The notes under the pieces are model-generated. The model searched no databases and had not been told where the DNA came from. It was given only the letters and a program-made list of their open reading frames with translations. DNA of 15,833 nucleotides from Sphingobacterium sp. GTDB lineage: Bacteria > Bacteroidota > Bacteroidia > Sphingobacteriales > Sphingobacteriaceae. The stretch is from positions 1 to 15,833 of the forward strand of contig JASLCA010000044.1 of the NCBI GenBank assembly GCA_030146225.1, in the 5' to 3' direction. Shown here piece after piece: positions 1-7,071 of this stretch. How positions within the stretch are numbered: position 1 is the stretch's first letter; each line of letters begins with the position of its first letter. The position numbers and the translations under genes are program-made.

Positions 1-142
1 TGTTCACAATCGATCATAAATAGGGGGTGTAGCGGCTTTAAAATTATACATGCTCTTGCTATAATCTGGCTGGTATGCAAAGGCAGATCTGCACAAGAAT
101 AAAAATATTTTTTATGCTGAAATATGATTTTTTAAAATATAC

Positions 143-166
143 TTGTATATTCGTTTACGTACACAA
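143..166. promoter_or_regulatory. imperfect inverted repeat, candidate regulator site
   Basis: TTGTATA (143-149) and TACACAA (160-166) form an inverted repeat that matches at six of seven positions, with a 10-nt spacer, so the half-site centres are about one and a half helical turns apart. It lies roughly 235 bases upstream of the susC start. A dimeric regulator could bind here, but AT-rich DNA produces such repeats by chance and no regulator gene is visible. This is inference from symmetry alone. Confidence 0.2.
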
Positions 167-169
167 CTG

Positions 170-204
170 AAACAAGCATTGTTTTATTTAGATAAAATCG
201 CTTG
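170..204 (+). other. overlapping inverted repeats / possible leader hairpin
   Basis: Two mutually exclusive foldings share this segment. AAACAA (170-175) and TTGTTT (179-184) are perfect complements around a GCA loop. Alternatively CAAGC (173-177) pairs with GCTTG (200-204), and GTTTTAT (181-187) pairs with ATAAAAT (192-198, one G-U pair) around a TTAG loop, with a small internal bulge. No T-run follows the longer hairpin, so it is not a convincing terminator. It may be an element of the susC leader, or chance in AT-rich DNA. Confidence 0.2.
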
Positions 205-399
205 CTCCTCAGCTAGTGGCACTATTATAAACTTAAAATCTATCAATAAAACATTAGGCTGTCCTTGTCTTGGTATTAGCGTGTGAGTTGAATTTGTTGA
301 TGTGGAGCTTTTGCATACAATGGTAGTTTGCAAGGCCCTTAATTGGGTCTTGAGGTAATATGCTATTTATCAGATAACCATTATACTAAATTCAACATT

Positions 400-3300
400 A
401 TGAGATCAAAAATCTACATGCTATGTTTCTTTTTGAGTTCTCCAGTACTTAGTCAAACCAATCTGTATGCAAAGTCTACAGCATGGTCTTTTGGGGTAAA
501 TTATCCCCAAGAAAAGCTACAGGGAACCGTTAAGGATGCTAATCAAAACCCTATCGCCGGTGTAACTGTCCGACTTAAAGGCAGTGAAATTGCTGTACAT
601 TCTAATGCTGCAGGAGAGTTCGAGATTTCTGGAGCAGCTATTGGAAAAACTTTGGTTTTTTCTTATGTCGGGTACGTACCCTATGAGTTTTTAATTTCCA
701 GTAACTCCCCTGTGCAAGTGGTTTTGCAAGCGGAGAATACGGACCTTGAGGAGGTCGTGGTCGTCGGCTATGGCACCCAGAAACGGAAGGAACTCACGGG
801 ATCTATTTCTTCTGTAAAGGCGGCGGATTTAGAGAAGGTCGCTAGCAGTTCATTTACCAGTGCTATTCAAGGTAAAGTACCTGGGGTTAGTATTACCCAG
901 ACTAGTGGGGCTCCTGGAGGTTCGAGCTCGGTACGAATTCGCGGGGTAGGTACAACAGGTGGGAATCAGCCCTTATATGTTATTGATGGCTTTCCTGTGG
1001 GGGGCGGCAATATAGGCATTAATGGGAGTTCCGATCAGGTTGATGGCATGTCGATCGTTAATCCAAATGATATTGAATCGCTGGAAATATTGAAGGATGC
1101 TGCGGCTGCATCTATTTATGGTGCGCGGGCTGCAAATGGAGTAATATTAATTACTACCAAGCGGGGGAAAGAGGGGAAAACTACGCTTGATCTTAATGCA
1201 TATACGGGGGTTCAAGAGTTGTGGAAGCGTCCAAAGTTCTTAAATGCGGAACAATTTGCAACCTTAGCCAATGAGCTGTATCAAAATTCCAATATGACGC
1301 CTAACCCAGAATGGGCTAATCCATCTGCTCTTGGGGTTGGTACTAATTGGATAGATGAGGTGTTTCGCACGGCGCCTATGTATAATGTTGATGTATCTAT
1401 GACCGGTGGAAATCAGAAGATTAAAAATGCACTTTCGCTAGGTTATAGGGATCAAAAGGGGACCTTAATGGAAACTTGGAATAAACGTTATACGGGTAGG
1501 GCTAATGTTGATATTAATGTAGGGGAGCGGTTGAAATTTGGCGGAAGTCTAGCCTTTGCCTATAACCATGCTAAAGGACAAAGAAATGAGGACTTTCGAC
1601 TGGGGATTTTTAATCTTGCCCAGCAGTTCTATCCTACCTTGGGCTTAACGGATGTTGTTAGTGGATCTTCTGCATATTATTCGACTCAAGGTGATAATCC
1701 TTACTTGCGTGCCAAGGCAAATGAAAATTATTTGATGAATATGCGCATGTATGGAAATACATTTGGAGAATTCACAATCTTGGAGGGCTTAACTTTTCGC
1801 ACGAGTATAGGGCTTGACTTTAATTCTAATCGCTCAAACACTTGGGAGCCAAAGGTGCAGCGTGGATTTTATAGTAATCCCCAAGCCGTGCTTGGAGAAA
1901 CGCAGACGCAAGGCTTAAACTGGTTGCTGGAAAATACCCTTAATTATACCAAGCAATTTGAGAAGCATAGCCTCTCTGCTATTGTGGGTCAGACTGCGCA
2001 ACGGAATGCAAGCGATTGGATATCTATTACGGCGAGGGAATTTCAAAATGAAACAATTCGTGTTGTAAATACCAGTTCAGACGCCAACAGGAGAGGTTCT
2101 GGTACGGGATCTGTGTATACCTTGGCTTCTTATCTAGGGCGAATAAATTATGCTTATGACAATAAATATATGTTGTCGGCAAGTGTTCGTCGCGATGGCT
2201 CGTCCAATTTCGGACCCTCTTATAAATGGGGTAACTTTCCTTCTATATCTGCTGGATGGAATATCTCTGAGGAAGCCTTTTTTAATCAAGAAGGCCCCGT
2301 CAATAGTCTGAAATTACGAGCAAGCTGGGGACAGCTTGGGAATGATGCAATCGGTGCTTTTGGCTATTCCAGCACCTTCGGTTTAGGGCGTGCTGTGGAC
2401 AATTATATCTTAGGTACAGGACAGTCCTTAGTCACAGGGGCTAGCATGATCCGTCCTGGGAATAATGACCTAAAATGGGAGACCAGTGAGCAACTGAACT
2501 TTGGGGTTGATGCTACATTTTTAAATAATAGAGGTTACCTGACCGCTGAGTATTATATTAAAGACACGCGGGATATGTTGGTAAGCCTGCCGGTGTCTTT
2601 AGAAGCTGGCTTTGAGTCGGCTCCATCTGTCAATGGGGGGAAGATTCGAAATTCAGGCTTTGAGCTTTTGCTAGGTTATGGAGGGGGAAGTGCATTTAAG
2701 TATGATGTAAGTGTGAACCTCTCTACCTTAAAGAATGAAGTCCTATCTATGGGAGCTGGAAATCCTATTTCCGGTCCTATAATTGGCTTTACTAGCATGA
2801 ATAGCTCCTATACTGAGGTAGGAAAGCCAATCGGGTATTTTAGAGGTTACCAAGTCGATGGCATTTACCAAGCCAACAGTGATGTGGACAAGACGTTTCA
2901 GCCCAATGCCAATGCTGGAGATTTTAGATTTCGGGATGTCAATGGCGATAATGCCTTGACCGATGAAGATCGTGTAATGTTGGGGACGCCTTGGCCTACT
3001 TTGACCTATGGCATGAATATGGACTTTTCTTACAAGGGCTTTGACTTAAATGTTTTGTTTCAAGGGGTTTCTGGGAATGAAATCTTCCACGTCAACAAGT
3101 TTACCACTTATCCAGTTAAGTATTTTGGTGGGTCTGGGGTTATCAATGCATCTGCTGATGTGTTGGATCGGTGGACGGCTGAGCGGGGTGGCAATACTGT
3201 CCCAATTTTAAAATATACCGATCAGAATGGGAACTATGCCAATCTTTCTTCCTTTTATATTGAAGATGGCTCTTACTTAAGGTTGCGCAATCTTACCCTA

Positions 3301-3510
3301 GGCTATACCCTGCCTGGTAAGATTTTCGAAAATAGTTCATTGGTAAAGCGCTTGCGGGTATATGGCTCTGTACAAAATGCATTAACATTTACTAAGTATT
3401 CTGGTTTTGATCCTGAAATTGGGTCGACTAATCCCTTAGCTAGTGGGGTGGATGATGGCGTGTACCCTATGCCTAGAACGTATATGTTTGGTCTAAAAGT
3501 AAGTTTCTAA
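400..3510 (+). CDS. SusC/RagA-family TonB-linked outer membrane transporter (no STN domain)
   Basis: This gene encodes an outer-membrane beta-barrel of 1036 residues that imports oligomers, usually glycans, driven by TonB and working with the SusD lipoprotein encoded next. A short signal-like hydrophobic stretch lies in the first ~20 residues. A CarboxypepD_reg-like domain follows from about residue 40 to 112. The SusC TonB-box region (DLEEVVVVGYGTQKR) starts at about 115, then come the plug (about 125-250, with VRIRG, PLYVIDG and the ILKDAAAASIYGARAANGVI block) and the barrel, which ends in the aromatic C-terminus VSF expected for BAM-assembled barrels. A family-typical calcium-loop-like stretch (DVNGDNALTDEDR) starts near residue 846. 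I chose the ATG at 400 because it opens directly on a basic-hydrophobic signal sequence; an in-frame TTG at 343 would put 19 polar residues ahead of it. There is no STN domain, so direct FecR/ECF control is unlikely. SusD follows after 16 nt. The gene looks intact; the substrate is unknown. Confidence 0.95.
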   Translation: MRSKIYMLCFFLSSPVLSQTNLYAKSTAWSFGVNYPQEKLQGTVKDANQNPIAGVTVRLKGSEIAVHSNAAGEFEISGAAIGKTLVFSYVGYVPYEFLISSNSPVQVVLQAENTDLEEVVVVGYGTQKRKELTGSISSVKAADLEKVASSSFTSAIQGKVPGVSITQTSGAPGGSSSVRIRGVGTTGGNQPLYVIDGFPVGGGNIGINGSSDQVDGMSIVNPNDIESLEILKDAAAASIYGARAANGVILITTKRGKEGKTTLDLNAYTGVQELWKRPKFLNAEQFATLANELYQNSNMTPNPEWANPSALGVGTNWIDEVFRTAPMYNVDVSMTGGNQKIKNALSLGYRDQKGTLMETWNKRYTGRANVDINVGERLKFGGSLAFAYNHAKGQRNEDFRLGIFNLAQQFYPTLGLTDVVSGSSAYYSTQGDNPYLRAKANENYLMNMRMYGNTFGEFTILEGLTFRTSIGLDFNSNRSNTWEPKVQRGFYSNPQAVLGETQTQGLNWLLENTLNYTKQFEKHSLSAIVGQTAQRNASDWISITAREFQNETIRVVNTSSDANRRGSGTGSVYTLASYLGRINYAYDNKYMLSASVRRDGSSNFGPSYKWGNFPSISAGWNISEEAFFNQEGPVNSLKLRASWGQLGNDAIGAFGYSSTFGLGRAVDNYILGTGQSLVTGASMIRPGNNDLKWETSEQLNFGVDATFLNNRGYLTAEYYIKDTRDMLVSLPVSLEAGFESAPSVNGGKIRNSGFELLLGYGGGSAFKYDVSVNLSTLKNEVLSMGAGNPISGPIIGFTSMNSSYTEVGKPIGYFRGYQVDGIYQANSDVDKTFQPNANAGDFRFRDVNGDNALTDEDRVMLGTPWPTLTYGMNMDFSYKGFDLNVLFQGVSGNEIFHVNKFTTYPVKYFGGSGVINASADVLDRWTAERGGNTVPILKYTDQNGNYANLSSFYIEDGSYLRLRNLTLGYTLPGKIFENSSLVKRLRVYGSVQNALTFTKYSGFDPEIGSTNPLASGVDDGVYPMPRTYMFGLKVSF

Positions 3511-3526
3511 TCTAAAAGCGATAATC

Positions 3527-5047
3527 ATGAAAGTTTTAAGAAATATATTGTTTTTTGCCCTAATGGGCGCGACTGTAAGCTCCTGTACTAGTGACTTTTT
3601 GACCCTGTCACCAAAAGATGTGCTTGTAGAAGATAAGTTTTTTATGTCAATTTCAGATGCGGAAGCTGCCCTTGTAGGGGTATATGGCTCTTTGCAGAAA
3701 GAAGAGGCTTTTGGAAATGTACGGGATGCCGCTGACATTGAATGGGCGATATCCGGGGACATGTATGAGATGGATGGAAGTGCGAATCGGATTGAACTTC
3801 ATTCGCTGGCTTTTCCATCGACCAATACCATCTTAAGAGATATGTATACGGCTGCTTATCTAGGGGTGAGTAGAGCCAATATGGTGATTACAAAGGTGTC
3901 TTTGATGACCGATGGGGATGACAAGGCTAAAAAAGAGATTTTGGCGCAGGCCAAGTTTATACGGGCTTTGTTTTATTATCGTCTGGTAACATATTTTGGT
4001 GGGGTTCCGCTTATTACCCAGCCATTAGATGGAAGCTCTGATCTACAGATCAAGCGATCTACCGCTGCGGAGGTATGGGCGCAGGTAGAGCAGGATTTGC
4101 AAGAGGCTAAGCTAGATCTACCTATTCGCTGGGAAGGTAATCAGGTGGGCAAAGCAACCTCTGGAGCCTGTAAGGCCTTGCTTAACAAAGCCTTCTTATG
4201 GCAAAAGAAGTATGATCAAGTACTGCTTATCACAAAAGAGCTGGTCGATGAGCAACGCTATAAACTGTTGGCAGACTATCGATCCATTTTTATGGAAAGC
4301 AACGAAAATAATGATGAAATCTTATTTTCAACGCAGTACAAGGAGGGTGTTGACGCAGAGGGTAACAACCTGGTAAAGCGTACTGCGCCTCGAGGAGCAC
4401 CAGCAGAGTTTACTGGTGGGGCTGCTTGGAGTAACTTTGTGCCGCAGCAACATTGGGTAAATGCTCATGAGAAAGATAATACCGGAAAAATTAAGGACAA
4501 GAGGTATTGGGCGTCAATTATAGGGCCTAAGGAAGCACATCAGGATATGAAAGCTTTTGTTATGCCTGCAAATGTGCCTGCCGGATGGTCTAAGTCAGGC
4601 TTTATTATGACTAAATATTGGCAGAAGCCTACCTTAAATAATTCTGGTGTGAATGCTCCTATAATCCGCTTTGCTGAGGTAGTTTTGAATTATGCGGAGG
4701 CGCTGAATGAATTAGGGAAAGCTGAGGATGCGGTGCAGGAAGTAAATAAAATTAGAGCTCGTGCGGGCTTAGCCGACCTAGCGGTAGGATTGAGCAAGAC
4801 GCAGGTGCTTGATGCTATATTTAAAGAGCGTAGGCTGGAGTTTATTTGGGAGCCTACGGGTGGATTTTCGGATTTAAATAGAAGTGGTCGTTTCTTACAG
4901 TTTATTAAAGATGAAAGGCCCAATTATGCGGATTTAAATGTTGGACAAAAGCCCTGGTTAAATACACAGCCTATTGTTTTTCCTATTCCAAGGGATGCCT
5001 GGGATCGGAATAAGGCCTTAGATCAAAATGAACATTATAGTTATTAA
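3527..5047 (+). CDS. SusD/RagB-family surface glycan-binding lipoprotein
   Basis: This 506-residue protein is the lid partner of the SusC encoded 16 nt upstream and captures substrate at the cell surface. A lipoprotein signal peptide ends at Cys20 (ATVSSC). The acidic residue just after it (TSDF) fits the surface-export signal of Bacteroidota lipoproteins. The SusD-like N-terminal region is visible from about residue 25 (DFLTLSPKDVLVEDKFF). The conserved helix FIRALFYYRLVTYFGGVPL lies near 145-163, EILFSTQY near 264, and the RagB/SusD C-terminal segment IIRFAEVVLNYAEALNELG near 379, followed by KERRLEFIWE. The protein ends with the usual IPRDAWDRNKALDQNEHY type tail. Length is normal for the family and nothing is missing. 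A strong terminator begins 4 nt after the stop codon, so susC-susD is a two-gene unit with no enzyme gene attached. Ligand not predictable from sequence. Confidence 0.95.
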   Translation: MKVLRNILFFALMGATVSSCTSDFLTLSPKDVLVEDKFFMSISDAEAALVGVYGSLQKEEAFGNVRDAADIEWAISGDMYEMDGSANRIELHSLAFPSTNTILRDMYTAAYLGVSRANMVITKVSLMTDGDDKAKKEILAQAKFIRALFYYRLVTYFGGVPLITQPLDGSSDLQIKRSTAAEVWAQVEQDLQEAKLDLPIRWEGNQVGKATSGACKALLNKAFLWQKKYDQVLLITKELVDEQRYKLLADYRSIFMESNENNDEILFSTQYKEGVDAEGNNLVKRTAPRGAPAEFTGGAAWSNFVPQQHWVNAHEKDNTGKIKDKRYWASIIGPKEAHQDMKAFVMPANVPAGWSKSGFIMTKYWQKPTLNNSGVNAPIIRFAEVVLNYAEALNELGKAEDAVQEVNKIRARAGLADLAVGLSKTQVLDAIFKERRLEFIWEPTGGFSDLNRSGRFLQFIKDERPNYADLNVGQKPWLNTQPIVFPIPRDAWDRNKALDQNEHYSY

Positions 5048-5050
5048 AGT

Positions 5051-5080
5051 AAAATGCCTCCCAGCTTGGGAGGCATTTTT
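5051..5080. terminator. bidirectional intrinsic terminator between convergent operons
   Basis: A perfect 13-bp stem (5051-5063 with 5067-5079) closes on a 3-nt GCT loop. Its GC-rich core is TGCCTCCCA against TGGGAGGCA, flanked by an A-run on the left and a T-run on the right. On the plus strand the T-run follows the stem directly, 4 nt after the susD stop. On the minus strand the hairpin lies 22 nt after the stop of the propeller gene and is also followed by Ts. It therefore can end both converging transcripts. Confidence 0.93.
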
Positions 5081-5101
5081 ACGTATAAATATCTAAAGGG
5101 A

Positions 5102-7042
5102 TTAAGGGGTGTAACTCCAAAGATCCGTGCCCTGTCTAAAGTATATTTTTTGGTCTTTTCCTAAAATCATTAAGCTGGCTTCATCCCGTAGCTTCAGCAG
5201 TTTTTCTTTCTTAAAATCAAAGCTATAAAGGCTGTCGTTAAGGGTAAAGTATATTAATCCATTGGGATGATAAATGCCTAGGCCATTGCGCCAAATATGA
5301 CTTGGATAGCTTGCATACTTATAGACTGGTAGTTCATAGACCACTTTTCGTCCTTGAATATCATAGGCGAAAAGACTTCCATCAGCAAAGCCCCATATCA
5401 GGTTGTCTGGACCTTGAAATAGGCCTGATATAGACCAGTAATCTGCAATGCTGTCCTTCCATAGGACTTGCTTGGCTACAGGGTCCCACTCGAAGATAGT
5501 GCCTCGCTTTTCGGTAGGCTTTATGCCTAGTCCACCTGCAATGGAGGAGCCTCCTATTACCCGGTCCTTGTAATTTAGTAAGGATACAATGGATTGGTTT
5601 GGGATAACATCTGTGAAGGTTTCTAGGGTGTTATTGGTTGTCTGTAGCTGGCTGATAACGCCACCCAGCGCGCCATAGGGCGGCACAGTACCGAAGAGGA
5701 CCTCCTTGCGTGCAGGAAGGGTTATTACTGCAAATGGGCGGTCTTGATCCTTTATTTGACCAATATGCTTTGGGTTTTCGGCGCTTAAGTTCCAAGGCTT
5801 GGTTACGTCGTAGGCATAGATATGTGCCTTGGTATAGATGCCAAAATAGAGCTTATCTCCCAGGTTGTTCATGCCTTCAGTTTGATGCAAGCCTGCGTAT
5901 TCTTGATGTTGCCCTGTCTTTGGATCATATGTACCATGCTGCCCAGCTAAATAGCCAGCACTCCAAACTTTATTATCAGGCCCCCAAAATATCGTTTGAA
6001 TATTTATAGGAGAATTGGGTACAGCCAATTCTTGTTGCTGCAGTGCTTTTGTCAAGGGATTTATATTATAGACATGTTTTGATGTTGTAAAGACCTGATA
6101 TTCATTTTTGTCTGTCCATACTCCCGTTTTGCCTGAGCCACTGATGGCCGTAAGTAATTCCGGTACTAAAGTCGATTTTCCAAGGTCTAATTGATATACT
6201 TTTGATTGTGCTGTATAATATATACAGGTTGACTTGGGATCTCGCGCTATGGATTTAATGTCCAATGGCGGTAATACCGCAATAATACGAGCTTTCTTGA
6301 TACTGTAAATAATGGTTTGAGAGCCGCTGTTGTTGTTTATAAAGGCTATAATCATATCATCATTATGGATGTTATATTGTATATCCATATCATAGACGAA
6401 CTCCTTAAAGAGGCTGTTATCATCTACTAAGCTTTTGCTAGCTTTGGTCTTTGGATCCAGCTGAATAAACTTGGCATTGGAGCCGGTGCCAGCATAGATC
6501 TGCTTGTTTTTGCTATTGTATACAAGCGATCTTACGTAATTTTCTCCAGGAAATGTTGTCGCCTTGGAAACCTCCTCAAAGCCGCTCTGGGGATGATAAC
6601 TAAAGATCATTGCGTCGGGATATGTGCCGCCATATATCTTACCATTTTCGGCGGGATGTAAGTCCCAAATAACTTTTTGGTGAGGCATAGCATGGCCCAA
6701 ATCTTTCACTGCCTGATCGCCTAATTGGTAGGAGTAAAGCTTCCCATTGCCTGTAGCATAGAGAATATTGTCGGAAGACAAGGTCATATCCCATGAGCCA
6801 TCTGTACCTGTTAAAGCGGATTCAAAAATCTTGTTGCCTGTAGATAAATTATAGCCTAGCAGGCGTGCTGGATTACCACGAACAACGGTAAACAAGTATT
6901 CCTGTCCCTGTTTATCTTTTATAAATTGACTCCCCTGAACTGCCTTTGCAAAGACCTGGGGACCATGATTTGTATATTGTGCTTGGCTAGACCTTGCCAG
7001 GCAAGCTAAACAGATCATAAGTAAAGTGATGTTTTTAATCAT
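5102..7042 (-). CDS. exported multi-bladed beta-propeller protein, function unknown
   Basis: The 646-residue product starts with a Sec signal peptide (hydrophobic core at 5-16, probable cleavage after SQA at residue 21), and no proper lipobox is seen, so it is expected to be soluble in the periplasm or secreted. The mature part is a series of beta-rich repeats of the type hydrophobic-Y-x-G...(I/L)(F/Y)xYD, for example near residues 136-151, 181-196, 358-373, 397-412, 494-520, 547-561 and 596-610. This pattern is typical of beta-propellers. About 625 residues would suit two propellers of about seven blades, or one large one. I cannot assign an enzyme family. Propeller folds occur among polysaccharide lyases and in GH145/PL42, so a catalytic glycan role is possible, as is a binding or scaffold role. 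It is the last gene of the minus-strand operon, 29 nt after the SGNH-like gene. The fold call is firm; the function is open. Confidence 0.8.
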   Translation of the reverse strand: MIKNITLLMICLACLARSSQAQYTNHGPQVFAKAVQGSQFIKDKQGQEYLFTVVRGNPARLLGYNLSTGNKIFESALTGTDGSWDMTLSSDNILYATGNGKLYSYQLGDQAVKDLGHAMPHQKVIWDLHPAENGKIYGGTYPDAMIFSYHPQSGFEEVSKATTFPGENYVRSLVYNSKNKQIYAGTGSNAKFIQLDPKTKASKSLVDDNSLFKEFVYDMDIQYNIHNDDMIIAFINNNSGSQTIIYSIKKARIIAVLPPLDIKSIARDPKSTCIYYTAQSKVYQLDLGKSTLVPELLTAISGSGKTGVWTDKNEYQVFTTSKHVYNINPLTKALQQQELAVPNSPINIQTIFWGPDNKVWSAGYLAGQHGTYDPKTGQHQEYAGLHQTEGMNNLGDKLYFGIYTKAHIYAYDVTKPWNLSAENPKHIGQIKDQDRPFAVITLPARKEVLFGTVPPYGALGGVISQLQTTNNTLETFTDVIPNQSIVSLLNYKDRVIGGSSIAGGLGIKPTEKRGTIFEWDPVAKQVLWKDSIADYWSISGLFQGPDNLIWGFADGSLFAYDIQGRKVVYELPVYKYASYPSHIWRNGLGIYHPNGLIYFTLNDSLYSFDFKKEKLLKLRDEASLMILGKDQKIYFRQGTDLWSYTP

Positions 7043-7071
7043 AATTGCTGTAAATGCTATCTGTTGAAAGC

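Larger units (their letters stand above)
1..399. other. upstream intergenic region of the plus-strand susC
   Basis: This AT-rich stretch contains no gene I can support. The left end might include the last codons of a gene cut by the window edge: one plus frame is open from base 1 to a TAA at 100-102 and another stops at a TAG at 21-23, but neither looks like a recognisable C-terminus. I searched for the Bacteroidota promoter pattern (TTTG at -33, TAnnTTTG at -7) and found only weak partial matches, such as TATATTCG at 146-153 and TAGTTTG at 324-330, neither with a well-spaced -33 element. Short inverted repeats cluster at 143-204 and are listed separately. The region presumably holds the promoter and 5' leader of the susC that starts at 400. 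Confidence 0.6.

Noticed and set aside
60..65. TATAAT, resembling an E. coli sigma-70 -10 box
   Set aside because: Bacteroidota primary sigma factors use TAnnTTTG with a TTTG about 20 bases upstream; no matching partner element is present and the site is about 335 bases from the start codon.
83..92. Perfect 10-bp palindrome GCAGATCTGC
   Set aside because: It is a single short palindrome without a second copy or flanking elements, so it is within chance expectation for a window this size.
1..102. Short open frames at the left edge: plus frame ending in TAA at 100-102, and a minus-strand frame of about 35 codons
   Set aside because: They are too short, have no recognisable protein features, and cannot be told from chance; a truncated upstream gene is possible but unsupported.
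343..399. Upstream TTG start for the plus-strand susC, adding 19 residues
   Set aside because: The extra residues are polar and would bury the signal sequence, whereas the ATG at 400 opens directly on a basic-hydrophobic signal stretch.
5710..6009. Antisense open frame inside the propeller gene, with similar ones inside other genes
   Set aside because: These lie wholly within well-supported genes on the other strand and encode no recognisable domains or signal sequences.
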